Below are positions 1 to 10,089 of a stretch of 55,537 nucleotides of DNA, piece after piece (position 1 is the stretch's first letter; the number at the start of each line of letters is the position of its first letter). The position numbers and the translations under genes are program-made. The stretch covers positions 1 through 55,537 of the forward strand of contig KN880589.1 in the NCBI GenBank assembly GCA_000934385.1. The letters are read 5' to 3'. The notes below the pieces were generated by a model, which was not told the origin of the DNA, searched no databases, and was given only the letters and a program-made list of their open reading frames with translations. The DNA is from Cylindrobasidium torrendii FP15055 ss-10 (taxonomy: Eukaryota; Basidiomycota; Agaricomycetes; Agaricales; Physalacriaceae).

Positions 1-517
1 AAAGTGCCATAAAAGCCTTACTTCTGCCTTACTTGGTCCTGAGTTAGTCGCTCTGGAGTTCCTGCGAAAGTGGCGTCCTCGAATCCTCTGGAATCGATTC
101 CACGTGGTTTGACTTGACCTATGATCGAGCTACCCGGGTCCCTTCTCCTTTGTATTTAGGATAGCTGCAGCAAGTGCGAGTGGGCGGCCCGCAAAAACCA
201 CCTGGCCTTCGACTTAGCCAGAAAACCAGCCGACAAGCACCCGTGCGACAACGAGAGATAAATGTGCTCACTAGTTCTTCCAAATAGCTCATCGTCCTTG
301 AGAACGACGGGCCGGCCGGGGGGTCATGCCTTCGCGTCTGAGGCACCGGAAAATCCGAAGACATGAACCCACCCCGTCCGCCTGCCAACCGTACTCTGTT
401 CTCGATGTGGTTTTAGACCTCGAGGACTCTTCTCGGCATATTAGCACACTACTTATAAAGCCCTGAGGAGGATCCGAGGTTAGTGACCCCTACCTTCTTC
501 CACCAGCCCGTCGGATA
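1..517. other. Upstream region of the first gene
   Basis: No convincing gene is seen here. The 89-codon minus-strand frame at 119-388 shows no recognisable domain. The last 70 bases hold a TATA-like box and the likely 5' leader of the acetylesterase gene. Confidence 0.6.
454..460 (+). promoter_or_regulatory. TATA box of the acetylesterase gene
   Basis: TATAAAG lies 58 bases before the ATG at 518, a normal spacing for a fungal core promoter. Many housekeeping genes in this window lack such a box, which would fit an inducible gene. Confidence 0.5.
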
Positions 518-1367
518 ATGCAGACCTTCGCTTCATTCGTTGCGCTCGCGCTTGCGGCATCTGCTTATGCGCAGACTGTGTATCTTGCCGGCGACTCGAC
601 GATGGCCGATACAGGAGCCAACGATGGAGACACTGCAGGTGCGTCTACCGATATATACTGTCTCTACTGCGTTCTAACCAGGACGTAGGGTGGGGAGCGT
701 ACTTTGGAAACTATGTCAGCTTGAATGTCGTGAACAAGGCCATTGGTGGTCGTTCAGCAAGGAGCTACACGCGCGAAGGACGCTTCGACGAGATTGCTGG
801 CCTCGTTGCCTCGGGCGATTATGTTGTTATCGAATTTGGACACAATGATGGTGGAAGCCTTTCTACCGACAACGGTCGCTCAGATTGCAACCCTACCGAC
901 GCTGATGGGTACGACGCAACATGCAGTACCACATATGAGTGTGTTCATTTCCTAGTTTCCCCTTCATGTGTTCATGATTCTTCTCCAGCGCCGCCGCAGA
1001 AACCGTCCTCACTTTCGAGAAATACCTTGTCAATGCCGCAACAACGCTCAAGGGCCTCGGTGCCAACGTCATTATTTCCAGCCAAACCCCAAACAACCCA
1101 TGGGAGAGCGGCACCTTCTCCTACTCGGCGGGTCGCTTTGTTGGGTACGCTTCAGACGCCGCTGCAGAGGTCGGTGTAACGTACATCGACCACGGGCTCT
1201 ACACTGCGGATATCTACAAGAACGCGGGGCTCGACACAGTCACTAGCTGGTACCCCAACGACCACACACACACGAGCCCAGACGGCGCGAACGCTGTCGC
1301 GCGCGCGTTTGTTCTTGGGTTGGAGGCGTCTGATTCAGCTTTGGCTGGGTATGTTACTTCTGATTAA
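518..1367 (+). CDS. Rhamnogalacturonan acetylesterase (CE12, SGNH hydrolase)
   Basis: A secreted esterase predicted to remove acetyl groups from the rhamnogalacturonan I backbone of pectin. The ATG at 518 opens a signal peptide ([19 protein letters not shown]). Seen next are SGNH block I GDSTM, block II in GGRSARSY, block III in EFGHND, and the C-terminal Asp/His block in [13 protein letters not shown], so all four catalytic positions are present. Two introns are predicted, from 639 to about 687 and about 938-987; splicing keeps the frame across both, and the stop is TAA at 1365. The size of about 250 residues fits fungal RGAE. It could act alongside the pectin lyase at 41.5-43.3 kb, although the two are far apart. 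Confidence 0.9.
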
Positions 1368-1634
1368 CTACCTTTTTGTATCTCTACTACTGTCACTTGG
1401 AAGACTCAGTGTAAATGGAACAGCTTTCTTGGGTTGCGTCTAAGCTAGGTAATACAGTAAGGATGTCGTGATTTTGTAGTACAAATTTAACCTGAGTGTT
1501 CATTTTCTTTTGCTTCCGGCAGCAGTACCCGCCCGGCTGTGCGTCCATTTCTCCAAATTCATTGGACTGCGCATCTGGCACCCGTCGCCTGTTGGAGCTT
1601 TCAGCTTTGTCGCTCTTTCGTTCCGCCCACCACC

Positions 1635-2220
1635 ATGCGCATTCCTCTCGTTCCTCTTTCCTTCCTTGTTGTCCCTGCGCTTGCGCTCCCCAGCTGGCTC
1701 TGGAGGACATCCGACTATGAGCAATCAGCCTTGGACGACGACAATGTGTTCCCGCAAATCATTTCTCCTATGCATGGCGAACGTCTAGAGGCCGGGTCTC
1801 AAGTCGAACTAGTTTGGTGTGTGTTGCTTTGCTATGTGCAGCTTTTATCTCACCACCTGATAGGGATGCAACATCCAAAACTGAAGGCTTGGGGTACCTA
1901 ATGCTTGACAAGGAAGACGAAACCGAGTCTTGTAAGTGGATCATAGAGCGCACTTGCGCATCCGCATTTTACAGCAGATTTTATCTCATTTTCTCCCAGA
2001 TGTTCTGGCAAGCACGGTCGACATCGATCTTGGGCGAGCATTGGTAAAGCTACCGTTCCCATCTGAAGGAGGGCGATACAACATGATTTGTGAGTTCTTG
2101 ATATACTTCTAGTCTGGTTTCTTACACATGCCTTTAGTGGTTGGGAACTATGGAACGTCCAGCGTCGATGTCATATTTGCAAATAGCGCAAGCCAAGTCA
2201 GCCAGTACGGCGAAATGTAA
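1635..2220 (+). CDS. Small secreted Kre9/Knh1-like protein
   Basis: Start ATG at 1635 gives a signal peptide (MRIPLVPLSFLVVPALALP). The mature part opens with FPQIISPMHGERLEAGSQVELVW, the beta-sandwich start seen in the Kre9/Knh1-like N-terminal family (Ser/Thr-rich GPI-anchored cell wall proteins). Three short introns are predicted (1819-1863, and near 1932-1998 and 2091-2138). The last exon carries the closing strand VDVIFANSASQVSQYGEM, then TAA. The Ser/Thr-rich tail and GPI signal of longer members are absent, so this is probably a free secreted single-domain protein of about 145 residues. Its role in the wall is inferred from the family only. Confidence 0.65.
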
Positions 2221-2303
2221 TGTACATATACAATCGAGTTTGGTGATACAGGTATTCCTACAAACAAAGCTACGGTCCAACATTGCGTAACAGTACCTGC
2301 CTC

Positions 2304-5300
2304 CTATCGTGAATTCGTCTCTCGCCGAGCTCGCCAGCTCTCAATCACGCCTTCCAACGCCACCACGAGCTCCTGCATGTCCCTATCCTTCGACTGCACT
2401 ATCTTCGACAACCCTATCACCGCCCCGCGCACGTCCTCAAACTGAGCCTCCTTTGCCCTCAACGTCCTCGTCGCCGTCTGAAGTTCTGCCTCCTTGGCGT
2501 TGCAGTGGCGCTTTGCGACGAGTCCAAGACGTAGGATTTCCAAGCGTAGTTGGGCGACGTCCCCAGAGGCGAAGGCGGCCAAGTCAATCTTCATATCATC
2601 AAGGGTAACCGTCTCTGCTCTTGAAGGCGGCGCCGCGGAACAAGAAGAGGGGTCTGGCTCTGGGGAATGTTGGGACTCGGGGAGAAAGGGTGCTTGTTGG
2701 ATGTCGGTCAGAGAACGTTCCTCCAGCATAGAGACCTTCTGTGCGACGAGCGACATGGTGATGGGTGATGTTCGGCGTTCCGGCGTCTCTTGCTCGCCCT
2801 GTAGGCCAGACTCCTGGGAATGAATATTGTCTTCTTCCTCGTCCATGTCCTGGCCTCGCTGTTCTGTGCCCCCGTTCTCCGTCTCTGACACGACATACTC
2901 GCACCGAACGCGTCTCAGGGCGCACAGTCTACATTTCGCGCCCCTCCAGTGCACTCCAGGTTGCTCGCATTCCATACCCTCTTCCTCACACAGAGCGCAC
3001 TATTGTTCCATTAGCCTCCCTGATCCATTCGGTCAAGTAGAAATTCACTTACCGCTGTCTCCATCCTCCTTGGCAGCAAATCCCAATTTGCTACCAGGAT
3101 GGGGTAGGCATTGTGACTCACTCTAACCTTTGTAACGTCCAGCGTCCATGTCGAAGTGTAGGGCTTGTCATCCGTAAGACCAAGAAACACCAGTTGTGCC
3201 CAGATCACAGTGTTTGCCTGGTGGAAGGCCGCGATTTCGGCAGGGCTACATGCAAGTAGCTTTTCGCGCAGGCTGCTGAGCCAGGAGATGTCCAGCTCGT
3301 CGCGGCAGTAACTGTATGCGGGTCGAATACTGGTTTCCGGACAATCGCGCATGAGCACCGCGACCTAGACAGACATGAGATGAGCGACCATATGACGGCC
3401 AGTAGCAAAATCAGTACTTCACGAGCTTGCGGACTACCTTCAACTTCAGAGCTCTGATCCTTTACACGTTAAGCGTCATTTATCATTGAATTGGTCTGAA
3501 AACTCACCTTTTCGACCACTGCCCTCAATCCAGTCTTGAGACGAATGTGTGGACGCGATCGCTTGTTCGCAGCTGGGTGCTCATCCGGCTCTTCAGCAGC
3601 CTCACCGACATGGCGCCCACTCTCCTCCATGCAACCACGCCTTCGTTTTCTCGAAGGTACTTTAGCATCGTCTGCCCGGTGATCGCCCATCGAAGTGGCT
3701 GACGCTGGCTCCTCCTCATCTTGCTGTTCTGGTTGGGCTTCTTTCTGCTCTGATTCCCGTTCCTCCTCCGCCACGCTGCGCACCGGCAAGCGACACCCAT
3801 GTCCCTCCATGGCACACCTTCGACATTTGGATACAACCATCCCCGACTTCCCACTCATCGGCACCACATACGCGTATTCACAAACTCGCTTCTGCTTGGC
3901 ACACGCGGCGCACTAGGCGCTGGTCAGTAAGAATTCACAAATCCAGTCCGGACCAACTGGGAAGTCATGCACACCTTTTCATCTTCATCCACGGCCGTAG
4001 GATCCAAATCCCAGAATCCAAACCTCACCCGTCGGTCTAATGTCCTCCCAGTATTGTCCAACGCCAGGCCCCGTCTGCCTTTGCCGTTGAGCAACTCCAA
4101 AATAGTCTTCTTCTCGAAGCCGCGGTCGGTGTAGACATTCACAGCAACCATACGTGCCCAGAGCAGGTTGAACTTCGTCTGAATGAGACGCTGCTCGTCG
4201 ATGGGAAGCTCGATGACCTTGGAGCGGAGGAAGCGAAGAGAGTGTGCCGAACGGGTTTTGTCCTCTCGCTCCAGCCAGCGGATGAGTTTGATGACCTGCG
4301 TTTGATAGAGTCTCAGTGAAGGCTTCAAGGAAGGAGGTGAATGCATGAAAAACTCACATGATCGTATGTACTCTTTGGAGGATGAGTCTTGTTTTTCTTC
4401 TTTGCTTGTCGATTGCTCGGAGTAGGCGCGGCCTCGTCAGACTGGGGAACAATGGTGCGTCTTCGTTTCGCTGGTCGCGGGCTTTCTTCAACTTCCTCGT
4501 CGTCTTCAACATGATGTGATGGCTCTGCTGCGACACTAAGTCGCTGTCCCGAAATGTTGCATGGCGACAGACCGCCAAGAAGGCATCTTCTACAACTCGT
4601 CGCCACAGCGAACGCGATTTGACATTGTCCAGGACCACAAGAGACGCACTAGCGAGCCATCAGCGACGTCGCCAACTAACAAAGATCATGGAACATACCT
4701 TTGACTCTACATCAACAATGGATCCCCGTAGGTCCCAATCCAACAGCTTATTCCCGTTGATTTCCCCATCATCCAGGAAGTACGGCTCGTCGGGTCCAGG
4801 GAAGGGGGCACACTCAACTAGATCCCACACATCCACCGCCACCATGCGCGTCCAAATTTCCGGGTACTTCTCACGCACAGTTCCCTGGTCATTGTGTGGG
4901 AGCTGGAGGACTTCGTTGCGGATTGTGCGCAGCCATTGGGGGTTCGATAGGCTTGAGTCGGAAAGTCGTGACAGAACCTGTCGAAGAGTCAGTGACAATG
5001 CGTACAAAAGTGCGCTGAGCTTACATCGGACAAGGGAACTGACTTTTGGCGATGATTCTGAGGACGTCTTTTGGCAGGCGAAGATGGTGTTCGAGGAGTG
5101 AGCACGCTGCGACGGGGAAGTACGACGCTGACAGCGGGACGCGGCAGGGGTTCACGCGGGCTGGAGGCGTTTTTGGATATGTCAAGTTGTTCTCGAGGTA
5201 CTTGCAATGTTGTCTGCGATGACTGAGGTGTCTCCATTGCCGTACCGAACGTAATTGGTGGGTCAGGAGTTCTGCGCAACCAGACCATATCACACTCAAG

Positions 5301-5879
5301 GCCTAGGATCGTACATCTTCGGCAAGGTTGCTCAAGATCATCTCTTTTCCTATGCTCGCAGGTTTGGAACACCGATATGCACTCGAAGCACTAGTTGTTT
5401 AGGTTAGGGTATGGAGGAGGACTGCGTGAAGAATGGTACCGGAGAGGCCGTCTCTTGCGCGTCAAGGTCCCAAGATTCTACACGAGGTTCACTTGGCTGT
5501 GGGCTCGGAGCTATGACTGCTGTGTGGGAAGCTCGAGGATGCGACTCTTGGCTGGCCCGCGTCTCAGAGCGTGCTTGGGGATGCCACTCTCGAGGTATGG
5601 CATTGGCAAGGCTATTCAGACTATGGAGACGTGCAGTCGTATCTTGTGCCGATTCTTCGAACTAGGTCGATGTATCAGTATGATGGCTTGTGAGAAGTGA
5701 GGGAAGTGTACTGTTTGGTAGAGTGTGATGGTGGATGAGTACGCGTCGATAGTTGGATCTTCCGGTTCGAGCATTGCAAAGCTCGTAAGCGTATACTGAG
5801 AATAGTCAGAACCTTCTAAGATGATGGTGGTTTGAGATAAGAGGAAGGCCGACTTACGCGTCGTGCTTCGGTCATTCAT
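2304..5879 (-). CDS. Tandem Zn2Cys6-like cluster protein (four modules)
   Basis: A multi-exon gene of about 1,000 residues, starting at ATG 5879 (MNDRSTT). After a disordered N-terminus it repeats one plan. First comes a six-cysteine cluster, then a charged linker with a basic stretch (PAKRRP, PAKRRRT, SRKRRR), then a helical domain of about 100 residues with WL..LR, LWARMVAV and a closing WDL. The clusters begin near 5390, 4648, 3912 and 2999. Clusters 1 and 4 are exactly C-x2-C-x6-C-x11-C-x2-C-x6-C. Cluster 3 has an 18-residue loop and cluster 2 is reduced (x4, x10, x7). Helical domains follow clusters 1-3; cluster 4 runs into a coiled-coil-like C-terminus. Introns between exons join the frames cleanly, which supports one gene rather than four. 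A nuclear DNA-binding role is inferred from the Zn2Cys6 spacing and basic stretches. I do not recognise a named family. Confidence 0.7.
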
Positions 5880-6922
5880 CGATGAATGGTCACAGAGGCT
5901 AAGTGAATTGAAGTCCTGGCAGCCATTAAGTAAGCACCAATCAAACGCGAAGATTCTTGCCATGTGGATGGATGTATTTACTTGCCTGATGGAGGATGAA
6001 TACGCCTCGCTGCCTATTCATGCATCCGACACGACCAGACGCTAATAAAGTGAAGGAAACGGGTCAGAAAGGACGCCCGAGTATTCTCATAATTTGGAAT
6101 TTGCGGTCGGTTTCATCGGACAAAGAGTGGCCCTAAGCTCGGAGGGAAATAGAGGCGGGCGCTGGATGGGCGTGTGAACGTAACTTGGAAGTTGAATCAA
6201 AATGATCGGCGAATATTCCCACGCTCAGTTCGAATCCTCCGAGCTGCAGCAAGCATATACCTCCACGAAAAATCACAAACAAAGACAATACATACATGCC
6301 TAAGGTCGTCGAATGGTGCTCACGCGTACGAATATTTGCTCCTTGTACCCAGAGGCAACATGTAGATTCAGTCAGTTCTAAATTTTGGGGCCTCCAGGAT
6401 AGCCGTAGAGTTTTCAAAGGAAGCAATTGTCATGGTCGAACGTATTAATTGGAATTACTATGGCAGAGACTTTTTGAAAGCACAACGTGACCTTTATAGA
6501 CCATTCGGGCGATGTGCTCTTGCATCGGTTTGACTGCTCAAGAGGGAAAGTACAACTCGGGCTGGGGTATATTTGAAAACACTGCGGTCACTTCCCCACT
6601 GGAGACTGCGTCGACATTCCGCCTGCATTCCGCTGGGTCCAGCAACCCGTTCTCGCGGCCGCTCACAAGTCCACGTGCGCTGGAAGCCGATCATCAATCG
6701 CGCCGGCAATCGCTTATCTAATTCCCCCTTCTAATTTTCTTCCATCATCATCCCGTGTTAGATCTTTGCCTCGGTACTTCTTGGCCTGCCCTCGACGGAT
6801 TTGGTGAGCAGGCGACGACGAGCAAGCAGCTGCAAAGAAGACCCGGCCAAATCATCCTCTACCTACCCCTACCACCACCAAGCTACGACGAGCCGCCACT
6901 TGCGTCCTGAATTAAAGCGACC
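5880..6922. other. Divergent intergenic region
   Basis: Lies between the start of the zinc-cluster gene (minus) and the CCCH gene (plus). No coding frame with a recognisable domain is seen. The last 250 bases are rich in pyrimidine tracts and probably form the promoter and leader of the CCCH gene. Confidence 0.5.
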
Positions 6923-8577
6923 ATGAGCGACGACACGAGCAACGCAGGGAAGGGGAAGAAACCTGTCGGACCTGGCCCCAATTCGAGTGGCAAAGGTGCG
7001 GCATTATTATGATATTTGAACCATCTTCTGATCATCGCTGCTTTATTCCCTCTATCCTCGTGCATCCCTTGCCTTCCTCGTGTATTCCACACCGCGCCCT
7101 CGAAAATTCAACAGCCAAGGACCTATCCCATGTTCCCTGCAAGTTCTACAAGGTCGGCGGCTGCACAGCTGGCGCCGCCTGCCCTTTCTCGCACACAGGA
7201 ACCGCCAACACGGGTGAGAAGGATACCTGCGCTTGGTATGTGAAGGGCAACTGCAAATTTGGGCACAAATGCGCTCTGGCACACGTTCTTCCCGGCCAGC
7301 CGATAACGATGGACCGCAAGAACAAACGCGCTGCGATGCAGACGACAGGCGGCAAGGCTCGCGAGCGGGAGGGCGGCGACCGAAAGCGCGGTGGAGGCGG
7401 CTCAGGCGGCGGAAGCAAGCGTCCTCCAATGCCCATGTCGCTCCTGGGCAAGGCTAGTGCCAGTCCGTCAGCGCCTGCTCCCGCACTCAAGGATACCGAC
7501 TTTGTCACCGGCAAGAGCAAGAGTGGGCTTTCGCAAGAACTCGAACGTGACGAGAAGGATGAGGCGCCGAAGGAAAGGACGTTTGCCGATGCCGTGAGGG
7601 AGAAGGAAGAGGCGGCGAAGAAGCACGCAGAGACAAAGGCCAAGGTGGACGAGAAGCCAACGATTCCTGCAGAGCCCCCTATGCTTGAGAAACGGAGCTC
7701 CTCTTCTGCACTGCCTACGAGCACCCCCAGAATATCTGCTTCGCCTCTGCATCCCGATTTTGGACCCATAGGCTCTCCCCCACGCACCACAGGCTTCCCT
7801 GTTGGCGGCAGCGTGCCAGCCTCGCGCCATTTCCAGGCTCCGGAGAAGGAGGAGTCACCTGAGATGTTCATCCCCAGCTCACTCAGCGAGCTTCTCACAG
7901 CCGACGAACTTGCTCGGCGCATGTCTCGGTCTGTTCCAGCGCCGTCTCTGATCTCGTCACCGCCCCCACCCAAACAGACGGCGCCCCTCCCGCCGCCTTT
8001 GCACCATCATAGCTCAAGTGGCATCAGCGTCAGCCTGAGCCCGAACCAAGGCATCTGGAGCAGCCCACCAGCAAGTGCATACCGCAACCTTGCGCCTAGC
8101 AACGCCAGTGCTGCATTCCTCTCCTTCCCGCCTCCGCCACCGCGCCCAGCGGGGCTCGAGAGTCGACATTTGTCCGGTGTCGAGCACCTGGACGACACCC
8201 AGCACGACCCGTACGGCGGCGCAGGTATGTCACTGCCGCAAGGCCTTGCTGCCGGCCTGTCGCGTATCCATGCGCGCCCGGCCGACCCTGGGCTCGGCCT
8301 GAGCTTTGCGCGGAGCCCTAACAACAAGACACGTGAGTGGGGCGCGTCCAGCTATGGGACAGGCGTTGGTAGCTTTGGCGCGAGTCCGATTCCTGCGAGT
8401 CTGCTTGGGAACCGTGGCTTTGCGGCGCCGAGGGATGTTGGTGGTTGGGGAGAGCCGCAGCAGCAGCAAACGGACGCGCCGCTGCCGCATCTCAGTGCGA
8501 ACCGGGACCGGTTCATGGATAGGGCGCCCAAGACGGGCGATGCGGGCGACGACGACTTGTTTATCCTCGATGGGTAG
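6923..8577 (+). CDS. CCCH zinc-finger protein (Lee1-like)
   Basis: Exon 1 (6923-6995, MSDDTSNAGKGKK) joins exon 2 at 7115, after a 119-base intron. Two CCCH fingers follow at once: CKFYKVGGCTAGAACPFSH and CAWYVKGNCKFGHKCALAH, both C-x7-C-x5-C-x3-H. Such fingers usually bind RNA or single-stranded nucleic acid. The remaining 430 residues are low-complexity, with a charged Lys/Glu stretch, poly-proline segments and one conserved-looking element, FIPSSLSELLTADELARR, found in fungal Lee1-type proteins. The long antisense open frames here are by-products of GC-rich codon use. It is probably a cytoplasmic or nuclear post-transcriptional regulator; the target is unknown. Confidence 0.85.
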
Positions 8578-8859
8578 ATGGTGCGTGCGTGTGCGTTCTT
8601 ACCTGTCCAAGGACCGAAGAAATGGATGGGCAGACAAAGCAAAAGTATTCGAAAGCTTGTATTGTATTTATTATTCGATTTGCGCTGCGTTTGTACTTAA
8701 TGTTTGTACTGTGTGGCTTCTCCCCTTGTAGATAGATGTGCTGTACATTTCACCGTGCTGTGCTGTCAATACTACCTATTCTAACATCTCCACAGTTGTG
8801 GTGACGAGAGATGTGTGTAGGATTGCGATTTTGACGAATAGAGTCATGAGCTAGTGGAA

Positions 8860-9750
8860 TCAAACGGTGTCCAGTAGCGCTGAATACACCCCAAAAGGAT
8901 CTTCATCCTGTTTATGCTCGATGACTTCAACTTGGGAACGCATATGTTGCGCGACACTGCGGCCCATGAGATGCTCCATAAACGCCAGAGTCATGTCGAT
9001 ACCCGATGTGACGCCCGAGCTTGTCCATACGTTCCCGTCGACGACCCAGCGAGCTACAGGGACCCATGTAATGTCTTTTGGGGAGATTTCCTGGTAGTAA
9101 AGAAGGGAAATCATTTTCTATAGGAAAGGATGGGCAAGTAGTGAATGCATGCGTACTTCAGCGACACGGAAGAACAACTTGTTGGACGTAGCACGTTTTC
9201 CGGAGAGGACACCCGCCATGGCAAGAATGATAGATCCCCCACAGACGGAGAGGATGTACTTCGCCTTTGGAGCTTGTGCTTTGATAAAGTCGAGTTCGAT
9301 TTGCGGTGTCCTGTCTGTCTTTGTGATCATATTGGGCATTGGGCCTGTTCATCTTGTCAACTTCTTGGTATACATAGAAAGAGTCTGCTTGATACAAACC
9401 GGCTGGGACCCAAATAATATCATACTGATATCCTTCTTTGAGCGCATCGTTGTACGTCTTGGTGGGATTGATACTTGGTCCGAAAGGCATGAACACCGCT
9501 GCGATTGGGCGCATCGACGGCGCGATGAACTCAAAGCGAAAGCGATAAGTGACCTCTGCTTGGAGGTGTTCTGGAAATAAAGGGGTTTCTGCAAAGTTGG
9601 CACCTTTTGTTTCCGGGGCGGTTATTCCCGAGAAACGGTTTTGGGGGGCAGAGAGGACTAACTTGACATGATTTCGCAGGGAGGGATAAAATCCGTGAGT
9701 GTTGTATCATCGCATATGCATACTGCTACAGATAGAGTCGTGTGAGGCAT
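8860..9750 (-). CDS. DJ-1/PfpI family protein (class I glutamine amidotransferase-like)
   Basis: Start ATG at 9750 gives MPHTTLSVAVCICDDTTL, a typical beta-1 with TDFIPPCEIM after it. Later come DIIWVPAG, the nucleophile elbow SVCGGSIILAMAG with its cysteine, LSGKRATSN, and the C-terminal VVDGNVWTSSGVTSGID. These match the DJ-1/PfpI fold, closest to isonitrile hydratase-like members. Three introns are predicted. The last (9118-9156) is only 39 bases, unusually short but needed to keep the frame. No signal peptide is present, so the protein is cytosolic. The exact reaction cannot be told from the sequence. It converges on the CCCH gene with about 280 bases between stops. Confidence 0.8.
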
Positions 9751-10089
9751 ATCATCAGTGCTTGTACGTTTCCACTTGATAATGATGGTGGGAGTGACCA
9801 AGTTCGAACTTCGCATTCTGCTACCCGGTGATCGGCACGGTGAAGTTGGCGTGAACAAAGGAGTCTTTGATGGACGGTTGGAGTCAAGCATCTGCTACAT
9901 TTTTGGCAGGAATTCGATATGAGTATTGCACACCATGATGGAAAGTAAAAGTTGTATAGTTCGTAGTTGAATAAAGTAACCAGAGAATGCGTTTGTACGG
10001 CAGAAGAGTACGTAGTAGGTCAACTAAGCGACGAGTCTGTCACGCTAATGACAAGACTACGACAAACTAAATAAGTCCTAACATGTTTG
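9751..10089. other. Intergenic, nothing recognised
   Basis: It holds the leader of the DJ-1 gene and the 3' side of the next minus-strand gene. No domain, RNA gene or repeat was seen. Confidence 0.4.

Noticed and set aside
2304..5372. Four separate small genes instead of one multi-module gene
   Set aside because: Clean phase-0 joins exist between every module, and no module boundary shows a promoter-like gap; still worth a transcript check.
7146..7973. 275-codon minus-strand open frame
   Set aside because: It is a mirror of the GC-rich CCCH coding exon and has low-complexity composition.
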